Assembly (NCBI RefSeq): GCF_000730285.1
Contig: NZ_CP007174.1
Location: 1,116,001 to 1,180,000, forward strand
Length of the DNA stretch: 64,000 nucleotides
Source of the DNA: Candidatus Nitrososphaera evergladensis SR1
Lineage (GTDB): Archaea > Thermoproteota > Nitrososphaeria > Nitrososphaerales > Nitrososphaeraceae
Direction: 5' to 3'
The notes under the pieces were generated by a model. It worked only from the letters and a program-made list of their open reading frames with translations, did no database searches and was not told the DNA's origin. Below are positions 17,384 to 26,101 of this stretch, piece by piece. A program made the position numbers and the translations under genes. Each line of letters starts with the position of its first letter. The stretch's first letter is position 1.

Positions 17384-18019
17384 ATGACCGCAGAGGAAAG
17401 ACTGGAGAAAAAGATCCTTTCTGCGGGGTCGGCCGGTGCCAAAAAGGCCGATCTTCGCAAGGAGTTTGGCGAGATCGACGCCGCACTGGAAAGCCTCGTA
17501 AGCAAGGGGCAGGTCTTCGTGGACAAGCGTTCAAGCGCGTACTATTGCTTCCACAAGGACCATTACGTCCAGAGCCTTCTCAACACTGACCCAAGGTTCC
17601 GGTTGACGTACGACATGATAAAGTCCCTTGAAGAAACCGTGAGCGCATCAAACCGCGAGGTTTCCCGCGCGGTGGAGGCGCTTGCAAACAACATATCCAA
17701 CCTGGCGAGGCTTGTGTCTGAAAGGGCTAATGATAGGAGTGTGCCAGCATCCGCCGCGCCTGCAAGGAGCATAAGCGTCAGCGATTTCAAAAAAGAGTTT
17801 GACAGCGCGCTTGCAAGCTCGGCGTCTTCGATTGGCTGGGTAGAACTTGCCAAGGTGCGAAGCGACGTTTGCGGCAGGTGCGGAATTACCGGTGACGATT
17901 TCTACCGCCTAGTGAGCGAGCTTACCGGCCAGTACCAGGACAAGTACGAGCTTTCGACCGGCGGGGGAGAAGGCGTGATGGTGCGGGGCCTCTTGCACGG
18001 CTTTGTGAGGTGCATCTAG
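17384..18019 (+). CDS. Unknown protein with N-terminal winged-helix-like part, partner of the ATPase
   Basis: A 211-residue soluble protein. The first 60 residues (TAEERLEKKILSAGSAGAKK ... LESLVSKGQVFVDKRSSAYY) look like a winged helix. A coiled-coil segment follows (about 80-120, EETVSASNREVSRAVEALAN), then an unrecognised C-terminal domain with C-x2-C (VCGRCGITGDDFYRLVSELT). The ATG at 17384 sits 26 bp after a TATA box; the TTG at 17369 is less likely. The ATPase gene begins six bases after its stop, so the two proteins probably work together, for example as DNA-binding adaptor and motor. Confidence 0.7.
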   Translation: MTAEERLEKKILSAGSAGAKKADLRKEFGEIDAALESLVSKGQVFVDKRSSAYYCFHKDHYVQSLLNTDPRFRLTYDMIKSLEETVSASNREVSRAVEALANNISNLARLVSERANDRSVPASAAPARSISVSDFKKEFDSALASSASSIGWVELAKVRSDVCGRCGITGDDFYRLVSELTGQYQDKYELSTGGGEGVMVRGLLHGFVRCI

Positions 18020-18025
18020 CGGGAC

Positions 18026-19654
18026 ATGTATCCTTACCGGCTGGACAAAAACCCGTATCCAAGCAGCCCGACTCCTACTTTGATTGACGCCAAGATCCTT
18101 GGAGGCAAGCGCCACAAGGAGGCCAAGGCGGCGGTCCTTTCATGCTTTTCAGACCTGCATGGCAAGGTCGTCGAAGGCAAGGCCACCGACAAGGACTTTC
18201 GCCTGCTCACGATAATCCAGGACGTAGGCTCTGGCAAGACGCACCTTGCGCTCCACATAAAGGGGCTAAAGGAAGTCGAGGACAGCACGGTGATATCGTA
18301 CGTCGACCTGACGCAGATATCTCCGCGCAACATGCACAGCCTCTACTCTGCGATGCTTGGTGGTTTCACAGACGAATACATTACACATATGCGCAGGGCA
18401 GTGGTGAAATACCTGCTTGCCAAGGCCGAGCAGTCGTCGACTGCGCGCAAGATATTCAACTATGGGTTCATGGACTCTATCACCGGCAGGCGCCTGTCGG
18501 ACAAGGCGGAGTTGCTGCTAAGCAACGAGCTTGTACCCAACTATTCCGCGCTTTCAGCGACACTTGGAAAAGAGTTTTCGCCCATCGAAGTCGCGATACT
18601 GAAATTGGTGGTGGAGGGCAAGTTCAGGGCGGACGCGGCAAACGTCTCTACCCTTGAAGACATTATCGCAAGCCTTGCCGCCCTTGCGTCGCTGAACCTG
18701 CGTTTCCTTGGGCGCGTGACTGTGTTCCAGCTGGACGAGTTTGACGCCGACAGGGAGACGACAGAGTTTGTCAAGGCGGTGATAAACGCGCACGTGCCGG
18801 CGGCAGCTCTCATGCTGATATTCACGCCGTCATCGTACGACGACATCAGCAAGGCAAACGCGTCCGTGTTTGACAGGCTGGAGAAAGCCAACTACAAGGT
18901 CGACCTTGCAGGCTCGAACACGTACGAAGAGATCCTTGACATCATCATGGAGTACATACGCTTCCACGACGCAAGCAAGTGCTTTACCGAAGACGAAGAG
19001 CGCGACCTTGCTGCAAAGGTCAAGGTGATCTATGACGAGTTTCCGGACTTCCGCAACGTGCGCTCGATGCTGAACATCATGTACCACGCCACGGAAAACG
19101 CCGGCAAGCGCGAGGCATCGATAATAGACGAGCAGGCAATCGACGAGACGATAAAGAACGTCTACCCCGGCCTGCGCATACGCGGGAGCGTCATGGACGT
19201 GCCGATTTCCGATTTCATCAAGATCCGCAGGAGCACAAACGATGTTTCCGTGCTTGAATCAGGAGTAAAGGACGCCGTGCGCAACCTAGTGAACTATGCG
19301 CACGAAGTAGGCGCTGTGGCAAAGCCGCAAAAGAGCAACGGGAGCGGAGTCGACGTCATGTTCTCCGACCCGTACGGCACAAAGGTGGCAATAACAGTCG
19401 TGATAAACCGCGACCATGCCAAGAGCTTTGAGCAGATATCAAACACGCTGAAAACTACGGGCTTTGTGGACAAGCTTGTCATACTGACAAACGCCAACAC
19501 CACCGCCGGCACGAACGGGAACGCCGTAGTCACGATGGACCGCTGCAAGATGATAGACCTCATCTACTTTAGCAACAAATACAAGAACAACGAGATGATG
19601 GAAGACGACTCGCAGCGCGCCCTGATGCTGGCCAAGTCCATACGCATCTGCTAA
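18026..19654 (+). CDS. P-loop ATPase of ORC/AAA+ type, function unknown
   Basis: A 542-residue ATPase. The Walker A is IIQDVGSGKTHLALH (about residues 66-80), unusual in having an Asp-Val before GSGKT. The Walker B is TVFQLDEFDADRE (about 231), and LMLIFTPSSYDD a little later fits a sensor-1 strand. The region after 320 is helical, and the C-terminal 130 residues (VDVMFSDPYGTKVAITVVIN ... KLVILTNANT) resemble a restriction-endonuclease-like or receiver-like alpha/beta fold. It is co-transcribed with the winged-helix-like partner. Chromosome-partition, replication or defence roles are all possible and the sequence does not decide. It ends 138 bp before the casposon target duplication. Confidence 0.75.
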   Translation: MYPYRLDKNPYPSSPTPTLIDAKILGGKRHKEAKAAVLSCFSDLHGKVVEGKATDKDFRLLTIIQDVGSGKTHLALHIKGLKEVEDSTVISYVDLTQISPRNMHSLYSAMLGGFTDEYITHMRRAVVKYLLAKAEQSSTARKIFNYGFMDSITGRRLSDKAELLLSNELVPNYSALSATLGKEFSPIEVAILKLVVEGKFRADAANVSTLEDIIASLAALASLNLRFLGRVTVFQLDEFDADRETTEFVKAVINAHVPAAALMLIFTPSSYDDISKANASVFDRLEKANYKVDLAGSNTYEEILDIIMEYIRFHDASKCFTEDEERDLAAKVKVIYDEFPDFRNVRSMLNIMYHATENAGKREASIIDEQAIDETIKNVYPGLRIRGSVMDVPISDFIKIRRSTNDVSVLESGVKDAVRNLVNYAHEVGAVAKPQKSNGSGVDVMFSDPYGTKVAITVVINRDHAKSFEQISNTLKTTGFVDKLVILTNANTTAGTNGNAVVTMDRCKMIDLIYFSNKYKNNEMMEDDSQRALMLAKSIRIC

Positions 19655-19792
19655 GCTTTTCTGCTTTTTTAAAAAAAGCGCCCTGCGTGTGGCGCCAAGC
19701 TCTTGTTTTTGTAGGTTCTAAATTCTTTCAAATCTATTCGTCATCAGGAGATAGGGAAAAAGAGTGATTGATCGTCGGATCCAAACGAGTTC

Positions 19793-19805
19793 AGCGACAA
19801 AGAGT
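19793..19805 (+). repeat. Left target-site duplication of the casposon
   Basis: AGCGACAAAGAGT, followed by AAAA, recurs at 31142-31154 directly outside the right terminal repeat. The shared direct repeat is 17 bp if the following A tract is counted, which is ambiguous because the terminal repeat also begins with A. Published casposons make duplications of about 14-15 bp. Confidence 0.85.
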
Positions 19806-19848
19806 AAAAACACTCTCCCCCCTTTTTACGAGGGAATTTGTGCCGCTT
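19806..19848 (+). repeat. Left terminal inverted repeat of the casposon
   Basis: 43 bp starting AAAAACACTCTCCCCCC and ending GAATTTGTGCCGCTT. It is the exact reverse complement of 31099-31141. The outer A/C-rich part and the inner TTTGTGCCGCTT part are the likely Cas1 recognition sequence. Confidence 0.93.
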
Positions 19849-19865
19849 GACTAGGTATTGTCTTA

Positions 19866-19919
19866 CGTTATGATTTGTTGGAAAGTGCTTAAAGCTCAGT
19901 CATAACGCACGTCATAACG
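19866..19919 (+). promoter_or_regulatory. cas1 promoter with three TCATAACG operator-like copies
   Basis: TGCTTAAAG at about 19887-19895 is a TATA box. TCATAACG occurs inverted at 19866-19873 and twice in direct orientation at 19900-19907 and 19912-19919, the direct pair lying between the TATA box and the cas1 start, where a bound protein would block transcription. One TCATAACG is also kept at 30481-30488 in a cas1 5' remnant, which suggests the site belongs to the ancestral cas1 leader. Confidence 0.5.
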
Positions 19920-19925
19920 AAAGTA

Positions 19926-20996
19926 TTGACGCTCAAGGGCAGAAAGAACCATTACAACATCAAGATGCTCAAAGGCTATGGAGCATCTATTTCACTCAAG
20001 GACAAGAAGGTATGCTTGAAGGGAGGTAGGGATGCATTTACTGGCAAGCAAGACATTGAAGAGTGGTTTGTCAGCCAAATCCCTTACGAGAAAATTGTCT
20101 TGGCTGGCAGAGGTTACGTTTCTACCGATGCTATTCAGCTTTTGACACAGCACAACGTGAATGTCATCTTGCTTGATTCTTATGGAAACTTGATTACGAA
20201 CATGACACGAGTAATGGTCAGTGAAACGGCTACACGGTACAGGATGGGGCAGTACGACACTTTTCGAAGTCCTGGCAAGGTACTGTACCTGCAAAAGAAG
20301 AATCTTACCGCAAAACTCCAGAGTCAGATTGATTTTCTGCAGTCACTTCAGAAGTCAGAACTGACAGACTGCATCAATGGACTGAAGAAGTACAAATCAA
20401 GAATCGAAAAGCAAAGGGACAAGCGCGACCTGCTGAGAATTGAAGCCGGCGCCGGACAACTTTACTTCCGCTATTACACTGGCTTGTTTGATTCTAAGTT
20501 TGGTTTTGATTCAAGAAATGGAGGAGGAATAAAGACAGGCAACAGATACGCGTCAGACGTTATTAATGCCCTTTTGAACTATGGCTATTCTGTTCTTGCT
20601 GCAGAGATTGCCAAGTTCGTGCATGGCTGCGGGCTTGACCCTTACTATGGCTTTTTTCACAAAGCAGACACTTCATTTCAAGCTCTTATCTATGACCTGA
20701 TTGAGCCTTTTAGATGGCTGGTCGAGTATGCAGTTTACAAATTAGCTGTAGAAGCGCCACAGCATGGGAGAGCCATTAGAAAAGACGAGTACGCTTGGAC
20801 AAGAGAGAGTAGAATAATTCTTGACGATGCTCTCATCAGACGATTCTTGGAACTCTTGGAGCGCAAGTTACAGAGCGAGAGGCCATACAGATTCAGACAT
20901 GGATTAAAGAGAAGAGATGGCTTATCCCTGTGCCAGGAAATTACCATTACAAAAATCAACGTCCAACAACTTGCGGATTATTGCGTGGCTAACTAG
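19926..20996 (+). CDS. cas1: Cas1 integrase (casposase)
   Basis: A 356-residue Cas1-family endonuclease/integrase, which inserts the casposon by ligating 3' ends into the target. The N-terminal beta domain begins (M)TLKGRKNHYNIKMLKGYGAS. The catalytic helical domain has the three expected metal ligands: E173 in IEAGAGQLYF, H245 in YGFFHKADTSF, and D257/E260 in ALIYDLIEPFR. The C-terminus ends without the extra HTH domain seen in some casposases. The start is a TTG; no in-frame ATG lies upstream. Being next to a terminal repeat and having no CRISPR array nearby argue for a casposase rather than a CRISPR adaptation protein. Confidence 0.93.
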   Translation: MTLKGRKNHYNIKMLKGYGASISLKDKKVCLKGGRDAFTGKQDIEEWFVSQIPYEKIVLAGRGYVSTDAIQLLTQHNVNVILLDSYGNLITNMTRVMVSETATRYRMGQYDTFRSPGKVLYLQKKNLTAKLQSQIDFLQSLQKSELTDCINGLKKYKSRIEKQRDKRDLLRIEAGAGQLYFRYYTGLFDSKFGFDSRNGGGIKTGNRYASDVINALLNYGYSVLAAEIAKFVHGCGLDPYYGFFHKADTSFQALIYDLIEPFRWLVEYAVYKLAVEAPQHGRAIRKDEYAWTRESRIILDDALIRRFLELLERKLQSERPYRFRHGLKRRDGLSLCQEITITKINVQQLADYCVAN

Positions 20997-21223
20997 TCGT
21001 GGAATTAGAAAGTAGTTCAAAATCAGTTGGCCTCCATGATGTATCCGGGATATAGACAGAGCGGTGAAAAACGCCCCACAATTCGCCTGTGTTAGTGAAG
21101 GTTGATAAGGACTAAAGGTTTGAAAGGTAGTTTTCTGGCCGATAGGCGCGATAGTCGAGTATCGAGCCGTGACTGAAAGCAAGGTACGTTTAACTATAAG
21201 ATTTCTTCATGCACTGTATCTGT
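20997..21223. other. Intergenic stretch after cas1 with a CRISPR-repeat-like sequence
   Basis: No gene. A 26-bp sequence at 21101-21126 (GTTGATAAGGACTAAAGG followed by TTTGAAAG) resembles archaeal CRISPR repeats, which often end GAAAG or GAAAC, but only one copy exists. CGATA/TATCG around GTCGAG (about 21147-21163) forms a small hairpin. GTTTAACTA at 21188-21196 is the likely TATA box of the HEPN gene. Confidence 0.35.
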
Positions 21224-22171
21224 ATGCTGTGGTACGATTTTCTCACCCAAGCAAAGAAGGACATGTATAGAGCGCGCCTCTTACATCTGGAAGCAGATTA
21301 CGGATTCGCTGCCTATTCCTGTCAGCAAGGACTGGAGAAGTATCTGAAAGCCTACCTCTTGAAACACAAAGCAATTGAAAAAGCTAGGGACATAAGCCAT
21401 GCAGACATGACCAAATTATTCTACATCATCGACAAGAAGGTAAAAGCTTTCTTGGATAAACACAGGACTACCCCGATTGTTTCTGATGTTATATTACAGG
21501 ACGCCAAGAAGAAGCTGAATGATCTGCTAGAAGCACTCCAACCTAATCAGAAGGTCAACGAAGAAGATAGACTAATGACCAAAACTCAACTCTGGAAATA
21601 TTCTCTACAACAACCGGTTGACCAATCATACGAGTCGCGATTTAGAATCAAAAAAGAACTCTTGAAGGAGAGCCTTGGACCCGTTGGTCTCGGATTCAAA
21701 AAGAATTTTGAAAATGCGATCATACATGACCTAGCTAGGATTCCTACTGAATATAAGAGAATCACTGCGCAAAGGTACACATCCGAGAGTAGTCATTTTA
21801 GCAAATCCCTGATTCAATTAATCGAGGGGAAGTTACCGGAATTTAGTGCAGAGGAGTCTAATCGATGTATGATTGCCTTCATGGAATACATGGAAGCCGG
21901 ATTGAAAAAGGGCGGCTATTACAAAACAGCAGATGTCTGGCTGGAAAGGAAGATGATCTACTTGCTAGTGTATCCGTACGACTTTTACACATCAATCACG
22001 AAAACCTACCCTCATGAAGATATTGGTCGCTATCCTACTCCCATTGGCGAAAAGAGCTCTTTGGACCTTTATCCTCTGTACGCAGAAAATCTATCAAGTC
22101 TTATTAGCGAGGTTGAGAGTGATTGTGCTAAGATTGAAAACGCGATCTATGGCAAATGGGACAAGGCTTGA
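21224..22171 (+). CDS. HEPN-domain protein (casposon cargo)
   Basis: A 315-residue protein. Its first 110 residues match a HEPN domain: WYDFLTQAKKDMYRARLL, then YGFAAYSCQQGLEKYLKAYL, then SHADMTKLFYIIDKK. HEPN proteins are often RNases in toxin-antitoxin and defence systems; the usual R-x4-6-H catalytic motif is not clear here (only RDISH), so activity is uncertain. The remaining 200 residues are helical and unrecognised. No nucleotidyltransferase partner gene lies beside it. I chose ATG 21224 over 21209 because the TATA box at 21188-21196 predicts a start near 21218. It may act with the NACHT protein downstream. Confidence 0.7.
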   Translation: MLWYDFLTQAKKDMYRARLLHLEADYGFAAYSCQQGLEKYLKAYLLKHKAIEKARDISHADMTKLFYIIDKKVKAFLDKHRTTPIVSDVILQDAKKKLNDLLEALQPNQKVNEEDRLMTKTQLWKYSLQQPVDQSYESRFRIKKELLKESLGPVGLGFKKNFENAIIHDLARIPTEYKRITAQRYTSESSHFSKSLIQLIEGKLPEFSAEESNRCMIAFMEYMEAGLKKGGYYKTADVWLERKMIYLLVYPYDFYTSITKTYPHEDIGRYPTPIGEKSSLDLYPLYAENLSSLISEVESDCAKIENAIYGKWDKA

Positions 22172-22229
22172 ATCCATCCAAAGGAAGTATCTTATATGAA
22201 GAATGCAACTCTGTTGAAGCGAATTACAG

Positions 22230-22457
22230 CTAGATCGGTAATTTTGTTTCGGTCTTATTGTTCCAGAGGATTTCTTCCACTTTAAGCATGTTTCTAATAT
22301 CACTGGCGAATCCTGGTCCAAAGCTTGCGTTATGATTACTGGCAGGCATGATGACAAACGGAACGTCTGTTTTCTTGACAATGCCACTCCAGTACCTCAT
22401 CTCATTCAGCCTCTTACGATCAGTCTTGCTGAGGTGCTTTTCATCAATGACAGGTCT
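22230..22457 (-). pseudogene. Remnant of a protein-coding gene
   Basis: A 75-codon open stretch on the minus strand reads as plausible protein (VIDEKHLSKTDRKRLNEMRY, then DVPFVIMPASNHNASFGPGF, then RNMLKVEEILWNNKTETKLP), but there is no upstream start and a stop precedes it. The only start inside, an ATG before RYWSGIV, would give about 54 residues. It is most likely the 3' end of a lost gene between two cargo genes. The family is not recognised. Confidence 0.4.
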
Positions 22458-22663
22458 TTAGCTGTGTAAAAAAGTTCATTGTGATATAATTTCACATGTC
22501 TTATTTTACTTTCTAAATATTTCCTGAATTGACAGGGTTAGAGCATTGAAAGTAAGTTCTGATAGAACCTCGCTCTTTTCCTCTCTAAGTCGTGTCTTCT
22601 GTCATACACATAAGCTTCGTTAAAAGGTAATCCTTATTTTAAGGCATACTAGTCGAAACATAA

Positions 22664-25600
22664 TTGGCTGAAGAAGTAGCGCGTATCGCTAGCCCTCTAT
22701 CTACCTCTAATTGGGGAGGAACTTTCGAACATCTAGTTGCCAGTGTGTATTTAGTTGAACTGCTGCTTGGTGATATGCCCTACGGACTGAAAGAGGGAAC
22801 AATAGAAAAAGTGCAATTTCAGACAGCTTGGACGGGTGATTCTCTTGATGACCTTGCCATCTATACTAGGGAACCATCAATGAAGTTAGTTCTCCAGATA
22901 AAGAACAATCTTGAATTTTCACCTGGCGATAAGACATTCATCAAGGTTCTCAAGTCTTGTTGGAGTACTTTTAAGAAAGATACTTTCGATCCAAAAAAAG
23001 AATGGTATGGTATCGGGCTTGGAATCTACCAAAAAAATATAGATTCTCATTTGCAGCAGCTCCTCAACTGGGCGCGAGATTCTGGTGATAGCCAAGAATT
23101 CTTTCAGAAGGTAAAGGCTTTTGATTCACAAGGAAAGAAAAGATTTGTTAAGATCTTTGAAGAGGGTCTAAAGAAAGCGTCTGGTCTCGATGTCATTGAC
23201 GATAGCGAATTATTTGACTTCTTGAAGAATCTAGTGGTTCTATACTATGATGTTAAACCAGAAGGAAAAGATCGAACATGGTCGATCAATTACCTAAGAC
23301 AAATAGTGAAAGATGGCACTCCCCAAGAATCGATCTTACTCTTCAATCATCTTGTTCAAACTGCAGCCAAATATTCGGCGAGTGCGGGTACGCTTACTCT
23401 AGAAAGCCTTAGACAAGAAATTCCATACGGGATAATACAAACAGACCATAAGGCAGTTTTTGATACTGTAAGTTATCGGAAGCGATTACTGGAATATCTT
23501 CGCTTTGTGGAGGGATTCAGGGATTACACCCATGAACTAGATAAGAAACCATTGAAAGATTACTATTTGCAGAATAGGGCGGTTGTGCAAGATGTCCGTA
23601 AATGGGAGGAAGAGAGTTCAGTTGAAGATGGTGGTAATAATTGGCGCATCGATAAGTTTCTTGAAAGTGGTGACTGGTATTTGCTTGTCGGTGCGGAGTT
23701 CGGCATTGGAAAAACTTCAATGATGCGTATGGCGGCATCTAAGCTAGCGACCGCATTCCTCAAGAAAAAGGAAGGCTTCATACCAGTATTAGCTTTTTTC
23801 AAAGATAAATTAAGGAATGTTTACTATAAAGAGAATCTTGACTATGTTATTTCTACTATCGTCGCACCAAGACAATTCTCTAACAAGACCCACATCCTGC
23901 TTATTCTTGACGGTTTAGATGAATATGGCGAAGATATTGAGGACTTGTTGCTCCGCTTAGATTCTATGCACCAGTCCTATCCACTGATGAAAGTCATAAT
24001 TACCACTAGGATGAACGCTGGCTACCCGCGGTTATTAGAGGTAGATAAATTTGTAAGATTATTACCGTTTTCAAAAGAAGAAGTAGACTCATTTTTTGAT
24101 AGGTATGGTGTTTCCCTGTCATATGGAGACCTGAGTGATTTTGGATTAAGAGATGAGGAGAAAGCGAAGCCTCTCTTCTGTTGGATGATGGCTGTAATCT
24201 CTTCCCGCACATCTACAGAAATAAGAATGAATAAAACATTGACTGCCAACACCCGTCGTGCCCTAATCTATCAGGAATTCATCCATTCTCTTCTACGGGG
24301 AAAATATCGCGAGGAAGCCAAGAGATCAATAGATGGTTTCCACGCGTTGTATGTACAGGAGAAGAAAATACTTCGCAAGATAGCAGCGTTGAAACAGATG
24401 ACAAAGGGAGAGTTAACGGAGGTCGGTTTGAAACAAGATCTCGCAAAGTTTGGTTTGGTTAATTGGTCACAGGATATTGAACCAATTCTTACATCATATT
24501 TCACCTTAAGAACAGATGGCTTGTATAAGATGGTCGATTTCATACATGAAAGCTTCAAGGAATACCTGGTGGCAGAATACTATATCGAAAGCATTCTTGA
24601 AGGACATTACGAACGATTGTATGTTGACATGCCAAGCAAAGAGACTCTTAGTTATCTCGAAGGATTAGTTGAATTATTGAGGAACGACTCCGTTCGAGAC
24701 CAGATGGGAGAGATTGCAGATATGTTCCTAAAATCCCTTAGTCACGGAACTCCCCCTAACATAATTACATATTCTTCGTTTTGCAACGTATTGGACTCTT
24801 TGAATATTATGGCTTCCAAATGCTTTGAAGATAGGGATTTAGTAATTGGGGAAAAAGGTGCGATACAAAGCGAGTTGTGGTCTGTCACAGATGGAGGTTC
24901 ATATGTTGGCAAGTCTATGAAGGATTACGAATCACTGTGGCTTCATAGATGGATAGCGGCCTATATCTTAAACAGACTTTGCAATTTGCCAGAGAAAGAA
25001 GAGCTTGAGCGTTTGGTGAAGTTTACATCTCATCAGATGCCAAACAACATCAAAGAATTCAAGGATGCAAAACTATCAAGGATTAATTTTGAAAATGCCA
25101 ATTTTTCTAAAAGCAATTTTGAGAACGCTATATTCTACGGTGCACATTTAACAGGTTGTAACTTTAGCCATTCCAACCTTAGAAGCACTCGCTTCTTCGG
25201 AGCGACAATGGTTGGGACGTCATTGGACCATAGTGATTGCGAGAAAGGTAATATGACTGATGCTAATCTAACGGGGGCAAATCTTAGCTACGCAAATCTT
25301 AGAGGAGCCAAACTATCAAACGCTATTCTTGATTCAGTTAACTTTGGATCGCTTTTAGTGATTGAGGATGGAAAGGTAAAGGCTGCAGAGAATAATGGAG
25401 TGGTCAACTTACAAGATGCAACTCTGAATGGCGTAAAGATAAGAGCTACGGTCATAAGCAATATTGAGTTAAAAGGCACCAATCTCTCACAATGTGACCT
25501 TAGGAGTTCGGATATAGTTCGCGTTAGGTTAACGGAGGTCAATCTTTTCAAAAGTAATCTTCAAAATTGTAAGATAGTTTGGTGTACTTTTTCAGGTCCG

Positions 25601-26014
25601 AATACAGACTTATCCTACTCAAATCTTTCAACAAGCATTATAATCGAGAGTAATCTGTCAGGGTGTAATCTCAAGAATGCAGTTCTTCTAGGCGCACATC
25701 TTGATAAGGTTGATCTTACTGATGCGGACCTTAGAGGTGCAGACCTTAGAGGCACCTACTTAGGAAGGCTAAAAATCGGCAGTGTAACGGTTGATGAAAA
25801 TACCAAAACAGAGGGAGTAATTTTGCATTCTGCAGATTATTTTAAGAGATTTGACAAAGATATTAGGGAGCTAATTGAAAAGCAAAATAAACAGATTCGA
25901 TTTGATAAGCGAGATAGGCTAAAATCGATAAATATCATACCTAGAAGGACTAGCTCTTTCACAGCAGAAGAGATGTTCTCAGAAGTCAATGAATTTAAAT
26001 ACATTGATTTTTAG
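22664..26014 (+). CDS. Nuclease-NACHT-pentapeptide STAND protein (predicted immune NTPase)
   Basis: A 1116-residue cargo protein. Residues 1-170 look like a PD-(D/E)XK nuclease of the Mrr/Cap4 type: E22 in GGTFEHLVA, D62/D63 in LDDLAIYT and the Q-x-K motif 78-80 in LVLQIKNN. Residues about 335-640 are a NACHT/STAND NTPase with Walker A GAEFGIGKTSMM (343-354), Walker B HILLILDGLDEYGED (410-424) and IITTRMNAGYPRL. From about 790 to 1060 run pentapeptide repeats (NFENANFSKSNFENAIFYGA, ANLTGANLSYANLRGAKLS). Known relatives detect phage components and trigger the fused effector; here the repeats could be the sensor. The TTG start lies about 26 bp after TTATTTTAAGG. Confidence 0.85.
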   Translation: MAEEVARIASPLSTSNWGGTFEHLVASVYLVELLLGDMPYGLKEGTIEKVQFQTAWTGDSLDDLAIYTREPSMKLVLQIKNNLEFSPGDKTFIKVLKSCWSTFKKDTFDPKKEWYGIGLGIYQKNIDSHLQQLLNWARDSGDSQEFFQKVKAFDSQGKKRFVKIFEEGLKKASGLDVIDDSELFDFLKNLVVLYYDVKPEGKDRTWSINYLRQIVKDGTPQESILLFNHLVQTAAKYSASAGTLTLESLRQEIPYGIIQTDHKAVFDTVSYRKRLLEYLRFVEGFRDYTHELDKKPLKDYYLQNRAVVQDVRKWEEESSVEDGGNNWRIDKFLESGDWYLLVGAEFGIGKTSMMRMAASKLATAFLKKKEGFIPVLAFFKDKLRNVYYKENLDYVISTIVAPRQFSNKTHILLILDGLDEYGEDIEDLLLRLDSMHQSYPLMKVIITTRMNAGYPRLLEVDKFVRLLPFSKEEVDSFFDRYGVSLSYGDLSDFGLRDEEKAKPLFCWMMAVISSRTSTEIRMNKTLTANTRRALIYQEFIHSLLRGKYREEAKRSIDGFHALYVQEKKILRKIAALKQMTKGELTEVGLKQDLAKFGLVNWSQDIEPILTSYFTLRTDGLYKMVDFIHESFKEYLVAEYYIESILEGHYERLYVDMPSKETLSYLEGLVELLRNDSVRDQMGEIADMFLKSLSHGTPPNIITYSSFCNVLDSLNIMASKCFEDRDLVIGEKGAIQSELWSVTDGGSYVGKSMKDYESLWLHRWIAAYILNRLCNLPEKEELERLVKFTSHQMPNNIKEFKDAKLSRINFENANFSKSNFENAIFYGAHLTGCNFSHSNLRSTRFFGATMVGTSLDHSDCEKGNMTDANLTGANLSYANLRGAKLSNAILDSVNFGSLLVIEDGKVKAAENNGVVNLQDATLNGVKIRATVISNIELKGTNLSQCDLRSSDIVRVRLTEVNLFKSNLQNCKIVWCTFSGPNTDLSYSNLSTSIIIESNLSGCNLKNAVLLGAHLDKVDLTDADLRGADLRGTYLGRLKIGSVTVDENTKTEGVILHSADYFKRFDKDIRELIEKQNKQIRFDKRDRLKSINIIPRRTSSFTAEEMFSEVNEFKYIDF

Positions 26015-26101
26015 AAAGCAGAATGAAACCGCCTACTTTATTTCATCGTCCAGCTCTCAGGGGGCGTCTAAACTATTTACGCAATACAAAGACCATGTTT
26101 A

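Noticed and set aside
22094-22387. 97-codon minus-strand frame behind the HEPN gene
   Set aside because: A different minus frame (22230-22457) reads more like protein; this one overlaps the HEPN 3' end.
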